A stretch of 64,000 nucleotides of DNA from Suillus spraguei (lineage: Eukaryota > Basidiomycota > Agaricomycetes > Boletales > Suillaceae): the NCBI GenBank assembly GCA_016800925.1, contig JABCPU010000343.1, positions 1 to 64,000 of the forward strand. Direction: 5' to 3'. Both the position numbers and the translations under genes were made by a program. The notes below the pieces were generated by a model. That model had not been told where the DNA came from, searched no databases, and saw only the letters and a list, made by a program, of their open reading frames with translations. This document shows, piece by piece, positions 1 through 12,130 of the stretch (positions are counted from its first letter, which is position 1; the number at the start of each line of letters is the position of its first letter).

Positions 1-451
1 TCCCTAATTAATTAATCCATCATCTTTGACCCGAACATTCTTTCCGACCATCAAACTCCATGCCTGGCAGACAAGTCCATTTTTCTCCATCCAAGGACAG
101 CACCGCTTCGGCTGGTAAGTCATCACCTGCCATGCAACGACCGCACGCCCTTGCACAATGGCAGCGTCACTTTTCCCCATAGACCAGTGGACACCATCAA
201 GGGTCCAGCCTAAATTCCAAGGATTGGAATTTATAAGTAAGTCGTCCCTTTTGTTGCCGATCTTCTTCGGTATCAATTACAAAATTAACTACCAGGATCC
301 AACACGAGTCAGGAAGCTCGGATCGAATTCCCGGGAAAAATCTCGGCGATTGCGAACCCGGCCATTATGAACGTTTGCTTCCCGGGCGTTGAGGACTCAA
401 CAGAAGCACTGTCTGGTAAGGAATGCACATTACAGAAACTAAGTCAGGAGT
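1..451. other. No recognisable gene
   Basis: Short open stretches occur on both strands, but none has intron signals or a recognisable family motif. I see no repeat or RNA gene here. Confidence 0.5.
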
Positions 452-1009
452 TCAGGGTATTTGCATTACAAACACCATGTAGGACTCTAGTACCAAGCTC
501 ATCAAATCCACTTCCGGGCATTCAAGACTTGACGAAGTTGGTGTATCGGGAACTAGGTTTCTTGGACCATTTCTGTGGAGCTTTGGCCTTCTGGCGCGTT
601 TAGCCGGTGATTCTTGCAAAGCATCTTCCGCCGGGCATTTCTCGTTTCTTTCCATCCAAATACGTTTCTCGGGCGATCCGTTTCACGGAACTTCCCTGCT
701 GCTCTTCTTTCCTTGCAATGGCGGTTCCGTAGTCCGTTCTGACGAATCTCCTCGTTTGCTACGCAATGCACCTCCCGGATGAGATGCATGACCAACTCTA
801 CGCGGTTCGGCTCTTCGTGTCCCATCAGCTGTGTTTGATGGCTCTTGGGCTTTAGACGATACAGCTGGCTGTGCCTCAGATGGTCTGCTTGTGAGAGCAT
901 GTTTCACTTTTGGGGCTACTGTAGTCTGTTTCCCTAGGCGCGTTTTCCCCCCACTGCCCTTACCCGCAGCCGGCATTTCTTCACCCGAATCTTCATCAGG
1001 GGAATCCAT
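452..1009 (-). pseudogene. Degraded low-complexity coding remnant
   Basis: One minus-strand frame reads a charged, Ser/Lys/Arg/Glu-rich protein over about 185 codons. A single TGA at about 680-682 interrupts it, and the same frame continues open on the far side. The upstream part starts MDSPDEDSGEEM; the downstream part holds RARRPKLHRNGPR. No domain is recognised. The composition resembles basic, disordered regions of fungal nuclear or transposon proteins, but that is only a resemblance. It could also be a chance open frame in GC-rich DNA. Confidence 0.3.
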
Positions 1010-1538
1010 CTCCAGATTATATGCGTTATCCTTCCGGCCCTTTATGACCGGATCATCAATATCATCAGCGTCTTGTCCGTGGCGTGCATCAGCTGGCTGT
1101 TACTCCCGAAAATACGCGGTTACTCACCAAACTGCTCATCTCACTCTTGCACGAGATTCGGCCGAGTGGTCCGAATGCAACAAGCATAGAGCAGTGAACG
1201 CAGATTTCCCACAGTCTAAAAAATGCGGTGGTGGGATGCATCAAAGATGCATGGGGTGATGCACAAGTGACGCACCAAAGTGATGATGCATTACTGGTGT
1301 GCTACAATCTCAACATTTTGATGCACTGATATGACAGGGACGCCTGTTGCAACTTTAGTTCAGTTATTGTTTACCCTGGAATAATAATGGCCCCCGAAAG
1401 TTCTCATGAAGCTAAACAATGTTAAGAAACACCTATTTCATTAGCGATGAATTGAGTGGCAAAACAAAACTAAGTCAACAGGCCTAATATATAACAACTT
1501 GAGATACTACGCAAGCAACTTGTCCACAAAGGTGACCA
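1010..1538. other. Intergenic, GATGCATC-like short repeats
   Basis: No gene is seen. Around 1230-1330 the hexamer ATGCATC and near variants recur several times (GGGATGCATCAAAGATGCAT, GGTGATGCAC, TGATGCATTA), giving a small imperfect repeat downstream of the ABC transporter stop. Confidence 0.4.
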
Positions 1539-4500
1539 TCACCGTCTCTCCTGTACCTTCAACCAGACGACAGCGATAACAGCAACACCGAGCCCAGCGA
1601 TAAAGGCAAAGAGTACAAGAATATCTCTATAATAATTGTTCAAGCCAAAACCGAACAGCTTGTGTGCAGTGATCAATCAGTGATGCGAAGGGAAAGATAC
1701 AGATATAATACACACCAGCTGCATGATGAGGGTGGCCGATACATTGACGGGTACGCCTTGCAAGGTATCGCTGATCATCAGTCCTGAACCTACTTCGTTT
1801 ACCGAAATGGCTTCAAGGGTATACTGGCGGATTCAATAAACACTTATGAAACGTGAAATGTCAAATACACACACTTTGAGCGGGCAAAGCCATTGCAGCC
1901 AAAGCAAGACAGGCGGTATTGAAGCGAGGTGGACAAAGAAACCGGCATAGGTCATCTGGTAGAGGGCAAAAAGAGCGGAAATCAGGATCGCAATCCCGCC
2001 ATTGCGGAATAGCGTTCCTAAAAGGAAGTTCTGCGTGGCAAACCAGTAATCAGAGGAAGTAGGGCATGATAGTAGAAAAAAAAATACAAAGAGTGTCATG
2101 ACTAGCGTGTACAGGACGATGACGAATATAAACTTGAAGAAATGAACTGCATCATGTGCAAGCCCAGCCATCCAGTATGTGCTGAAATCCTAGATCAGTC
2201 CACAAGTATGGATAATGGAACTAAAGCAACTTGCATGGTGCACACAGCGATGGTGGGTATAATGCGAAGGGGTATCACGTCGAATATCAGGCGTGAAAGA
2301 AGCCAAGCTGTTGGGCTAAAGGCATCTGAGGAAAGAATCTCTATCGGGAAGAAATGGACAAACCTGTAATACCAGTTGGACCTCTCACGAAGGAAGAGGG
2401 GTCGTATTTCAACGATATTATAGAGTGTGCTGAGGGATGAGAATGCAATGAGGGACCCCTGAAAAGTGGTTTTATGTCGAGCCTGCACAATCAAACCATA
2501 ATTTCTTACCATGAAGAAAAGGCATCCAACTCTGGCCTGGAATCCAGCGATAGTTGAACCAGTTTGATAGTAGAGACCACCTACAATGACGTTTAGCGCA
2601 ATCAACAACATAATCATTTACACATACCACAAAATACGCCGAGCACACAAGCGACGCACACGTGCGTGAAAAATAAGGTCTTGTCTCTGCCAAAGTCAAC
2701 TGGGTTAGAGGTCATAGAGATGAATAAGTAAAAGCGTGTGCACCTTCTTAAAACTTTCCATTCGCGTCCGCAAAGTACTTGCAACTGTGTGAGGAAAGTT
2801 GCCATATACATGCCCGGTGCCAAATTTTGCGTAGAGAGCGCTTCGACGTCTTTCCCTCCATGGACCCTCTCCTCGCTGCTGACACTTGGCCCTACTTCGC
2901 CAACCGCATTGTTGCCCAGTGGCATGCCGGGGATACCAGGAGACTCGCTTGCAATGTCAAGTAGGTGATCTGCGACGTTGTAACCTTCTTCGTAAGGCAG
3001 AACATCAGCCCCGGCTCCACCCTCTTCTCGCATGCGCATGAAGTATCGTGCTGGTGCTAATCCGCCTGGCCCCGAGTACAGTGCGCGCCCATTGGAAAGG
3101 AGGTGAACGGAGTCGAAGGTGTGGTAAAGCCGCGAACTCGGCTGATGCACGCTACAGATCACCGCCACACCCTTTCGATGTCCATGTGAGCCTGGATGAC
3201 TTATGGCAACTCCACCTTCACGTGCGAGTTCCTTCAGTACATTGACAACCCTGAAGGCGCTGACTGAGTCCAATCCGCTGGTAGGCTCATCACAAACGAG
3301 CACATCCGGGCAACTAACAAGTTCGAGCCCAATGCTAATGCGACGAGCTTCTCCGCCACTGATACCCCTACTGGTCCCATCCGTAGAGCCAATTCTAGTT
3401 TCGGCGATGCCATCTAAACCTAGTTTAGAAATAACAGTGGAGACCAGCGCTACCTTTGAGGATGCGGGAAGAGCTTCTGGGAGGCGAAGGCATGCGGCGA
3501 ATGTAAGGGCTTCCCGGACCGTCAACATTGAAGGAAGGATGTCACTCTGCGGAACGAAAGCTACCCTTGGATGATGTCCAGGGGCATATGGAGGGAACGT
3601 GATAGATCCTGTATATTGACCCGATTTTGTCTTCCCAGCGATGAGCTCAACAAGAGTAGTCTTGCCTGCTCCGCTAGGACCAAGGATTGCCATCAGCTGA
3701 CCTGATTCAATACTGCCACTGACGCTATTGAGTATGGTTTTTTCCCCCCGGATGGTAGATTTGGCAATCAGAGAGGACGGTGAATTTTTGGGCGATTGCA
3801 CAATATATGAAATGTCGGACCATCGAACGCTTACTCCGCCGCTTTGGCCTCCATTGAAAGGTAACTTCCTCGCCGCTCGTTGGATATACCAACCCCGCGC
3901 AACGACCGCTAACCCAAACGCAATTATTACAACGACAACAGCGAGTCCTGCAATAACTCCCCCGGTGAGTTCAGTTCCACCCGACGCAGCTGCAGCGGAA
4001 GAAGTAGCGTTCGTTGTGTCGATAACGGCTTGAGAGACACATTCACCAAAGACGCAGCCTTCCATAGATAAGCCCTGACTTCCGAATACTGAATTGATGA
4101 CATCCTGTTGAAAATAACAGGTATCGGTGCTATCGCACGCAACTGTCAATGTTCCAGTGAGTCCGTCAATGGTACTTGTGAGGTTTGAGACCGGGACACC
4201 ACCGCAGAATGTGGCATTTTGGATACAGCTACATGAAAGATTCTGACATGTCCAGGTGCTCGAGGTAGTATCGCCCGAACTGATGATGGAGTTGGACGGT
4301 GTCTGAGTACAAGGCGAAGCGGTACAAAAGAACTGCTCGACGCCAGCATACATAAGTTGAGCATAGATGGAGGAGCTGGTGGAAGGCGACAATAACGTTC
4401 CACTGGTATTATGCAATGGTGATAAAGAACTGTTCAAAGTTCGGAGGATGTTCAGAGTAGATCCAAGAGGATACAGTGCCTCTAATGTGGGATTCTAGAT

Positions 4501-5034
4501 TAACAAATAAGTCAAATCGGGACACTAAACACTCGAATTCGACGATGTTGAACTGACATTAACTTGACAACTAAGTTCGCCAGCTGCCCATACAGTAGGG
4601 GCAGTATTACAAACCAGAGTATCGTTCAGACCAACTAGACCGCCGTCGAGCCCCAAGGTTGCATTGCCATTGACTGCGACATCCGCGACCTGGCACGCTG
4701 AAGAAGTGGTGCAAACATTACAGCCTACTCCTCCCCATCCGCTTTCGCAGGTGCAATCGGATGTGGTCAAGTTTGCAAAGCCAGACGATGACGCAGATGG
4801 TTGAGCTAAAGAGCGGCTCGAACCGTCAAATATAGTGCCACCGCATCCTGGTTGTGCACAAGTAGCACCTCCAAAGCCGGGAGGACAAATACAGCTCGAA
4901 GCATTAGATAGAGAAGTTTCACCGTAGTTCATACATGTTTGCCCAATGACGCTAGCTGAAAGGGTTAATAGGACAAGGACGACGCAGGAGAGATGATACA
5001 GCCCATGATTCCGTACCACAGATAGTAGTGACAT
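1539..5034 (-). CDS. ABCG-family ABC transporter, ADP1-like, with EGF-like ectodomain
   Basis: This is a multi-exon half-size ABC transporter. The start at 5034 gives a hydrophobic signal segment (VVLVLLTLSASVIG). Two EGF-like cysteine clusters follow (CICPPGFGGATC and CTCESGWGGVGC), then a membrane helix (AGLAVVVVIIAFGLAVVARG). The nucleotide-binding domain has Walker A GPSGAGKTT, signature ISGGEARR and Walker B VLVCDEPTSGLDS. A C-terminal ABC2-type membrane domain holds the family string RPLFLRERSNWYY and ends WLKVQERR. Exon 1 is 4558-5034; the first intron (4495-4557, donor GTCAGT) joins CQVN to NPTLEALYPLG. Further introns interrupt the membrane part, and the joined frame has no defect. 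Order and length match yeast ADP1-type proteins, a family of poorly known substrate. Confidence 0.88.
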
Positions 5035-5519
5035 ACTTCAGGATAGCTGTCAGGTGAATTGGAAAATCCTAGACAAGGGTTTTATCACTGCCAGCTCAGC
5101 TAATATACGCATAAACGATTTATCGAACGACATGACACTAGTACTGACAGTCTGTAGTAGGGTCCGGAAGTAACCGAGACTTAAAAATGAAGGTCGAGAA
5201 ATTACGTGATCGCGAACCTTCATTAGCTAAATTCCTCCAGTTAAATAGGTTACCTCAGCAGCTCTGACATATAAGTATGTTCCAAAATCTAAGTATGTTT
5301 GCTTCCCTTCTTTACTGTTTGACCTCTTTGTGTCTGTTTTGTTCAGATTTTATCTTGGTGGTCACCGACATCGACACCTGCACCCGCACCTGCTCTGAAA
5401 GAAAAATATCATCCCACAAACCCCAAGATGAACCCTCTCAACCCGCAAGGTCTTAAACTGTGAGTGTAGACATATGTGTTTGCTATACCGGCTGATTTGG
5501 GCTACTTCCGTGTGAACAG
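5035..5519. other. Upstream region of the ABC transporter
   Basis: No gene is recognised. The stretch at 5290-5360 is pyrimidine-rich on the plus strand (CTTCCCTTCTTTACTG). No clear TATA element was picked out for the transporter. Confidence 0.4.
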
Positions 5520-5838
5520 ATGTTGCGCCTGCCCAGAAACGAAATCTGCTCGTGATGCTGCGGGACAGATGGGCCGAGGAACTGCTCCTTTCATGAGATG
5601 CGGTGGACAATTAATTTTCTGGCTCACAAAACTCAAATATGGTTCGACCGAGCACACGAGAATGAGTCTCCCGACCGGGATGGGCAGAGGTGTTACGCAA
5701 TCAGACAGGCCCAGATGTGCAGGCTGTTGGCCGAAGATGCTCGTGTCCGGTTTGTTCATGTCAATCCCACATTCGGGCATGATGAAAGATGTCATTAGAA
5801 TGATATGCACGGTACAACCTTGCATTGTACCTAATTCA
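5520..5838 (+). pseudogene. Unrecognised coding remnant
   Basis: The frame at 5598-5798 reads MRWTINFLAHKTQIWFDRAH and continues, with the composition of real protein (aromatic, charged, few rare codons). Just upstream another frame reads LRDRWAEELLL and would join it only across a one-base shift near 5590. It may be an upstream exon of the gene at 5890-6903 that has picked up a frameshift, or a separate fragment. No family is recognised. Confidence 0.35.
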
Positions 5839-5889
5839 TGAAAACTTGCACCTGATAGCGTCGTTCATTTCGGCTGCATTGTTTACCCC

Positions 5890-6903
5890 ATGGACCTGAC
5901 CACTGATGGGTGTGGGTTTGAACCCCATTTAATCGCCGCTCTCTTATCTCGGATTCTTACCTATTTCCCCATAAATACTGTAGCCCTCCATAACGTTATG
6001 TCATACTACTCCAACCTTATCAGCATGAACGCCTCCCAACAAATTACCATATCCTTATGGGATGCGGCCAACATATTCGAATATGCCACCTCCCGCTTTA
6101 CCGCTATCCGAATGGCTCTTGAGAACAGCCAAGTCCCGAGGACCGTAGTGTTCCGAAGGAAATTCCTCCGACACATCAGTTGGGAAGCCAAGGTGAGTCT
6201 TGCATCCTCCGGATGTTCTGCTGAAGGTTCCAGCGGACTGATGCCATTTGCAGAAATTTGTATTTCCTTTCATCAGCATATGCGCTACCAGCAACACATC
6301 CCCCGCCTTGCCAGAGTACCTGAACAATGTCATGAAGATGCTCACAGAGTGGCAGTTGGGACTTTTGGATGATGATGGCCTCTTCCAGAAATTCTGGACC
6401 AGCAAGTTGGACTTGTCAGGCGATCTCATGTCCCAGTACCGGGTGGTCTGCAATTTTGAATATAGCTGGTGGAAGGACCGTTTTGACCTCATTCCATTTG
6501 AGATGCCCCACCGCATCTCTCTGGAGGAAGTGCGGGAGCTGTACCATGCCCATGCAGAACAAATGGTAAGCACTGCTGTATGGGGTTTATACTCCCGGGG
6601 TTCCTTTCAAGAATGATGCTAATTAGCTATCAGCCTGCCGGATATCTGCTCCTGCCGGACATGAGCCGGCACCAGGGGGGTTCAGATCCATTGCTCACCA
6701 ATCTCCGGTGGCTAAAAGCTGATCTTGAATCACTCGGTGATCATCTCCAGTCCTGGCTGTCGCAGAAGACAGATGAGGGAAGAATAGCTTTGGAGGTGAT
6801 GGCCCGACTGGAGGGCCCGGTAGACGATCTCCATGATGTGATGGCAGCCTCCCAACAGCTCCTGGATACCAGAAGGATGGACGAGGATGAAGATGAGGCA
6901 TAG
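5890..6903 (+). CDS. Hypothetical protein, three exons
   Basis: I do not recognise the family. Three exons join cleanly in phase 0: 5890-6192, 6254-6565 and 6634-6903. The introns start GTGAGT and GTAAGC and end CAG. The predicted product is about 295 aa: a helical N-terminal half (LIAALLSRILTYFPI), a middle rich in aromatic residues (NFEYSWWKDRFDLIPFEMP) and an acidic C terminus (RRMDEDEDEA). No membrane segment or catalytic motif is seen. The start may lie further upstream, since open coding-like sequence precedes it. The clean splicing suggests a real gene rather than a chance open frame. Confidence 0.5.
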
Positions 6904-7228
6904 TGAGGTAGAATGTATTTTTACCTAGTTAAATGCCATCCTAGAGTAGCGTAATTTGGCGCATGATCGTCTTCAATAAGTCATCATCTCGGTGCATTGT
7001 AGTGCATGATTACCGAGATAACAGAAGATCCAGGCGCCTTAATGAGTGTGCGGGTCTTGTATGCCGGAAGGATATAGTACGACCAGCATTCATCTCAGTA
7101 AATACCAGTGCTGAATTGATTACCGAGATTAAATGACACGCGGTGCTACAAGCGGTTCTGCTGACATATTACGTCGGCCTGTGAATCCTGTGGCATGCAG
7201 GGTGCCATGAGGCGCGGTTGACAGGCGT
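6904..7228. other. Intergenic
   Basis: No gene is seen. The word GATTACCGAGAT occurs twice (near 7010 and 7118), both times after a short TG/CA-rich stretch; this may be a small direct duplication. Confidence 0.4.
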
Positions 7229-7815
7229 ATGTCCGCATGCTTGTCTGCCCAGCCCGCGATGTTATATTTCCCTCCGGAATGGTCGTCCCACGCCAGTCAT
7301 GTCGAATTTTCGAGGAATGGCATGAGCCAGCTTCCTGTCATTCCTGCGGACTGGGCCTTGCGCACCACCAATGTGGGCAGTGAATGGGTTGAGCAGCAAT
7401 TTCTAGCTCACATCGCCGATAGACCCTTGGTAGAGCCTCCTCCCGAGTTAGATGCAGTCGCCTTGTTGTCTTGCGGGCAGTTGGCTTTGCTTATGGTCCG
7501 TGCATACCAACACCCGAGTGTGCATCTGAGGATTTTCTACACTTGGTCGTCTGCTGATGCCACCGCATCGACATCATCCGGTACAACAAGGCCCTCGCCA
7601 AAAGAGAGTCGGGGATGAACGACGCCCAAGAAGAGGCTTTGTTGGCCAAGTTTCCTCCACCCAAAAAGATACTTTTGGACCACCAGTCCATCGTGATCGA
7701 TTCCGGATACCGGATCATTCTCTGGTATATCTCGGATGCTCTGAGTGACGCACATAATTGCCTCCTCATGTTGATTTGCATTAAAAAGGGCGATGGCCTG
7801 ACAGCCGCCACGTAA
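7229..7815 (+). CDS. Hypothetical protein, probably two exons
   Basis: Two good coding segments in different frames lie next to each other. The first (7229 to about 7500) reads NVGSEWVEQQFLAHIADRPL; the second (about 7557-7815) reads RIDIIRYNKALAKRE and LLDHQSIVIDSGYRIILW. A short intron in 7495-7575 would be needed to link them, but I could not fix its ends. No family is recognised. It could be the 3' part of the same locus as 5890-6903 or a broken gene. Confidence 0.35.
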
Positions 7816-7899
7816 GTAGCGATCACACAAGACAACAATGACGCACCTTAATCAAGAGTAGGAGATGTGTTTTCTTGACATTGGTTAGTCCAGGACGGT

Positions 7900-9200
7900 C
7901 CTGTGGTTGATTGTAAGATGTTCATCCGACGCCGCCTGGTAGGCATGCGCTCGCCTTCAGCCACTGAGTAATAAGTCGAAGCATAGTTGCTGCACCCCTG
8001 ATTGCATTGAGAAGGCCAAGCGCCTCAACCCAGAAAAGCAGAGTGATTCCGGCCTGTGGATCACTCAGGTCACATTGAGCAGGTTTGTCATTGAGAGAAC
8101 GAGGCCAGATTTGCGCATTAGGCGTGAGTTTGTAGAGACCCTGTGCAAATGATTAACAAGGGGTGTGAGGGCTGACAGAATTGACGTACCTCGCCAATAT
8201 AAAAGTTCAAGTTACGTAGGGCAGTGTAGTGGTTAGGGGAAATCCATTCGCCGCATTCACGGTACCGCCGGTTGCAGCCTCATACCTCTCATAGGCATCT
8301 ATCGGACGCTGATGAGACCATTATTACTCGCTGTACTCTAAATACACACCAGAGGCAATGTACAGAAAGGTGTAACCATAGGTGATCCTCTGATTGATAC
8401 TCCAATACCGCGATGAGGTGGGGGTGGTGATATCACTGAAACAAAACAATTACTATCAGTCTGGATTGATCCAGGAGCTGAGGTTCCTTACGTGTATTCA
8501 ATGTTGCCAGTGTGGCTGTAAGGGTTGGCTTCACCAAAGGAAATCTCTCCGTGGACGTAGACTGTATCTGCACCCGCAGGCTGGAAAAAGATACCGACAA
8601 TGGGACGGGCTCACGAATGTTGCGTTGCTGAAACAGGCAGTCAGTGACAGTCGGAAGTATGCTTTCTGGCAAATTTTTTAGGGCGCATGTCAAGTCTCTA
8701 GGCCCGATGCCAAGGATACCGTCAAAACCGAAGCCCTGCGAAGTAGAAGCAATGCCGAATTGCATCGAGAGGACGGAGAGCTCATTAGGACCAAAAGTGA
8801 TTTTATCTTTGAATATAGTTCCTATAGATACTAATCGTAGGTATTTTCAACTTATGATATTGTTGTATGACATACCTTAGAAGGAGCCATAACCGCCACA
8901 GGCTCTTCAGTTATTGATGCCGGTGCGGCTCACGTATGCAGTGCTAACGCCAACCCATGTGATCGCGCTAGCGCTGTCGACAACCAAGTTGTCTTCAATA
9001 ATACATTAGCAGCGGCATGTTTTCTCAGTGTTGAAACTTACAGATTGTGGTGGGAGTCTCCTGGTCATGGGGAGCGTGATAGGGAAATTGCAAACTTCAA
9101 CGGGCGATCCCGTGATTGAGAAAACCTAGAGTGCTAACAAGGATGCAACGGAGAACATGACTCACTGGAAAGTCATATCATACTCGGTGGCCCACCATAT
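7900..9200 (-). pseudogene. Aspartic protease (polyporopepsin-like) pseudogene
   Basis: On the minus strand, pieces in several frames match secreted fungal pepsin-family (A1) proteases in the right order: ITLPMTRR, then NLVVDSASAITWVG, then GFDGILGIGPRDLT, then AYERYEAATGG, then KLTPNAQIWPRSLN. The first active-site motif is normally D-[ST]-G but here reads D-S-A (about 8960-8980). The segment that should hold the second catalytic motif (8300-8360) contains stop codons and no DTG. Frame changes are only partly explained by introns. The family is a well-known basidiomycete secreted protease; this copy should be inactive. Confidence 0.7.
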
Positions 9201-9289
9201 ATGTGATAATGAACACGATGACAAAGTTGAGCACCTACCTTTGTCACGGGTCACATGGAGGCCTGTAGCAGGCGAGACATAAGGATTCT

Positions 9290-10235
9290 TTCCTGTTCGT
9301 CAGACTGCCAAAAGCTCACATAAAACTCAACCTTCCATAACCGCAAGCTCTCCGTTCTCCAAGAAGCCGTACTTCGCATCCATCAGAAACGCATTCAAGA
9401 AGAACACCGATGTACCACCATTACTTCCACTGGACTACCAAGCATATCTCATTCTCAAGAACCCTTTTAACCGCTCGACGTCGTCCTTGCCTCACCCCAC
9501 CTTGACATCTAATAAGACATTCAATGCTACAAGTCCACCTCATCCTCGCGCCCCGACGCCTGAATCTAGCAAATCACGCCCCCGCGCTCCATCAAGGGCA
9601 AGGGGGTATTCCACTGCAAGATCTCATCATTCTCAATCTGGATCTATATTTCACAACTTGGACACAAGGAGTGATTATGGTCACGTCTTCTCTTACTCAT
9701 CCTCTCCTCCTCCCGTCTCCCGTGTACCCGACACGTTTGGTGCTCAGATGTTCAGTGGTGATGGACCCTCAATAAAGGAAGATGACAAAGTGTCATCGGG
9801 TCCTAAAATGCCGTCTGATTATGCTCTGCATGCAGTTTTTATTCGGTTTGCTACTCTTGCGGAGGCAAAGATGACTGCTTTCATTCACGGAACACTGGTA
9901 TTTACTTTCTTTTCGAATGGGTCGGGCATATGTCATTCACACGCCCTTAGGATCACGAACCTTTGTTGACACTTCATGGGTCCCTCGCTGGATCCTAAGT
10001 TTGATGACCTGATGAGTTCTTTTGGAAAGATAGCTCATAAACATCCAAAACCCGTCATAGACTCAATCAGGCGCAGTCATAATGAAAATGTCAGCCCCGA
10101 CATACTTAGTAAGCATCATGCTAGTCAATCGCCTTTATGGACACGTGGTGCGAGAGTTCAAGAGCTGTCTACCTTGCTGAATGAACGAAAGTCGCTGGCG
10201 CCAATATACATCACGTGTCGCGCTCTGATTGCCGT
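9290..10235 (+). pseudogene. PAG1/TAO3 (Furry-like) cell morphogenesis gene, 5' fragment, copy 1
   Basis: The exons match the N-terminal part of the basidiomycete PAG1/TAO3/Furry family, a protein of more than 2,000 residues acting in polarised growth (RAM/MOR pathway). Visible pieces are a Ser/Pro/Arg-rich leader (SGSIFHNLDTRSDYGHVFSY), MPSDYALHAVFIRFATLAEAK, and GPSLDPKFDDLMSSFGKIAHK through LLNERKSLAPIYITCRALIAV. After RALIAV near 10235 the match ends, so nearly all of the gene is missing. A second, inverted copy lies at 40820-42555. Frame changes between segments are partly introns. Confidence 0.75.
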
Positions 10236-10897
10236 CTCTCTGTTGCACATCCGTAGGTTGTTGTCGTTGGATAAACGATTGGGTGAGCCATTCTACTATT
10301 ACAGTGGGACCCCTGGAGTCGGGAACTTGACGCGTGAACGTCGCCACGATACCTGTAGGGCGTTCATTTGCCGACGCTTACAACGACAGAGCCATAACAA
10401 TGTATCTTGTATCAATATTAATGTTGTTGCTATATTGTTAATGCTGGGGGGCCCGGGCAGAATGGTTTGCGTCTAATTGTGCCAGCACAACCGGCAGAAG
10501 TGGCAGAATCGCCACTTCTGCCACCTGGTACCGAGTCAAAGCGCTACAAGGCTATATATGTATTGGGCACAAATATTTTGGGGCGAGTTCTGCCCAAAAA
10601 CCGGCAGAATTATTTTGAGCGTTTTTGCGTAGTTCCAGATTACTGTAGAGATACGCACCTAGGTTCGTCATAACGTCACACGCCTGGCGAATCGAACCTA
10701 TTTTGCATGACAGTTACACCAATTTTGGGGCCGTCGAACCTAAAGTGTGACAAGCGGTAAAAATACGGAAAAACATTCAAAGATTTTTGTACTGAGTGTT
10801 CACAACACGCCTGCGCTTGCCATGACCCTCGGCCTCAACCTCCTTAGACCCATCAGCCATAGATTGAGGCCCCGTCATGTCATCTAGTACTTCTCGC
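10236..10897. other. Non-coding, with hairpin and repeated words
   Basis: No gene is seen. Around 10490-10620 the word GGCAGAA(G/T) recurs in both orientations. GTCGAACCTA/ATCGAACCTA recurs at about 10690 and 10733. Confidence 0.4.
10493..10522. repeat. Perfect 12-bp inverted repeat
   Basis: The arms GGCAGAAGTGGC (10493-10504) and GCCACTTCTGCC (10511-10522) are exact reverse complements around a 6-nt loop. It lies just past the end of the PAG1 fragment, so it may mark a mobile-element end or be a simple cruciform. Confidence 0.7.
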
Positions 10898-11389
10898 TCA
10901 TAGCTCTGACTCGTTGTCTACCAGCAAATCGCCCAATTTGTCAGCGCTATAGCCATGAGGGACAGATGATTCACCCAATGCAATGTGTTGCAGAACAGTA
11001 TCCACGGAAACTTCATCGCTAGGATCAAGCTCAACATCTGCGGCATGTGGGAAAGGTGGCTCCGATACTTCTTTGTCAGCCTTCGGAGTCTTATATTGAG
11101 CTGTTTTGATATGCTCCCAAGTCATGGTGTCGTTTTTCTGCACATCACGCAGTGCATGAAGTGCTTCGCGACTGGTGAGGCTCTCAAAAGAGAGGTTGAA
11201 TGCTGCACCAGCCTTGCACTGAAAAAATGACTGAGTCACGTTTCAAGTCATCAGCGAGAAAAATGAGGACAGTGAGTGACATACCTGTTTGACCAGGTAA
11301 CCATTGATGAGCCACCGTAAAGATCTATCGCGTAGTGTGGGTAATCCCACGAACAGTCCTCGAGGCTCAAGACATTCAACCTCCGTCAT
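10898..11389 (-). CDS. Small hypothetical protein, two exons
   Basis: Exon 1 (11285-11389) begins ATG and reads MTEVECLEPRGLFVGLPTLR. A canonical intron (donor GTATGT, acceptor TTTTTTCAG, 11219-11284) links in phase 0 to exon 2 (10898-11218), which reads CKAGAAFNLSFESLTSREAL and ends DNESEL-stop. The product is 141 aa, soluble, with an acidic C terminus. The frame stays open upstream of the ATG (EHID before MTEV), so the true start may be further out behind another intron. No family is recognised. Confidence 0.5.
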
Positions 11390-11559
11390 ATCAATGTGCT
11401 CGTAGCTTACATAACCCTATCTCCATACCAAGTGTTCACAGTTCTTATGCCGTCTACATAACTTGATACTGGAGGTGATGAGCGCAGGAACATACAACAC
11501 ATCTGCTCGACACCAGCTCCAAGATTATTTCGAGCCGTTTGTAACAGCTGATCGTATGC

Positions 11560-12130
11560 TACAGACCCGGCGAGGACGAGATTGGTTGGAGACCAAGAAT
11601 GGCTGCAGATTCCAGGAGGACGGGAGTGGTTGCAGACCCAGCAAAGACGAGAATGGGTGGAGACCGAGAGAGGACGAGACTGGCTGGAGACCGAGCGAGG
11701 ATGAGAATGGCTGGAGACCGAGCGAGGATGAGAATGGCTGCAGATTCCAGGAGGACAGGAGTGGCTGCAGACTCAGCGAGGACGAGACTGGCTGCGGACC
11801 GAGGGAGGCCGACAATGGCTGGAGACCCAGTGAGGACGAGAGTGGCTGGAGACCTGGGGAGCACAAGACTGGCTGGACACCCTGGGAGGATGAAGATGGC
11901 TGGAGACCGAGCGAGGATGACAATGGCTGCAGACCCAGGAAGTATGAAAGTAGCTGCAGACTGAGGGAGGACGAGACTGGCTGCAGACCCAGGGAGGACG
12001 GGACTGGTTGAGGAACTGGGGAGGACAAGACCGGCTGCAGACCGAGGGAGGATGAGATATGAGAGTGGCTGCAGACCAAGGGAGGACGAGAGTGGCTGCA
12101 GATCGAGGGAGGATGAGAGTGGCTACCTCC
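11560..12130 (+). repeat. 27-bp minisatellite (9-codon repeat)
   Basis: About 20 degenerate copies of a 27-bp unit such as GGCTGGAGACCGAGCGAGGA-TGAGAAT stand in tandem. As the unit is a multiple of three and lacks stops, several frames on both strands stay open: GWRPSEDEN repeats on the plus strand, LQPLSSSLG repeats on the minus strand. An ATG at 11463 precedes the plus frame, but nothing outside the array supports a gene, so I call it a satellite. Confidence 0.8.

Noticed and set aside
4495..4530. 36-nt intron in the ABC transporter
   Set aside because: A 63-nt intron with a better donor (GTCAGT at 4557) keeps the frame and gives the family sequence, so the very short intron is not needed. 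A similar 36-nt candidate in gene A gave way to 18302-18360 for the same reason.
5900..5930. tRNA-like B box (GGGTTTGAACCC)
   Set aside because: It is a short palindrome with no A box or cloverleaf around it.
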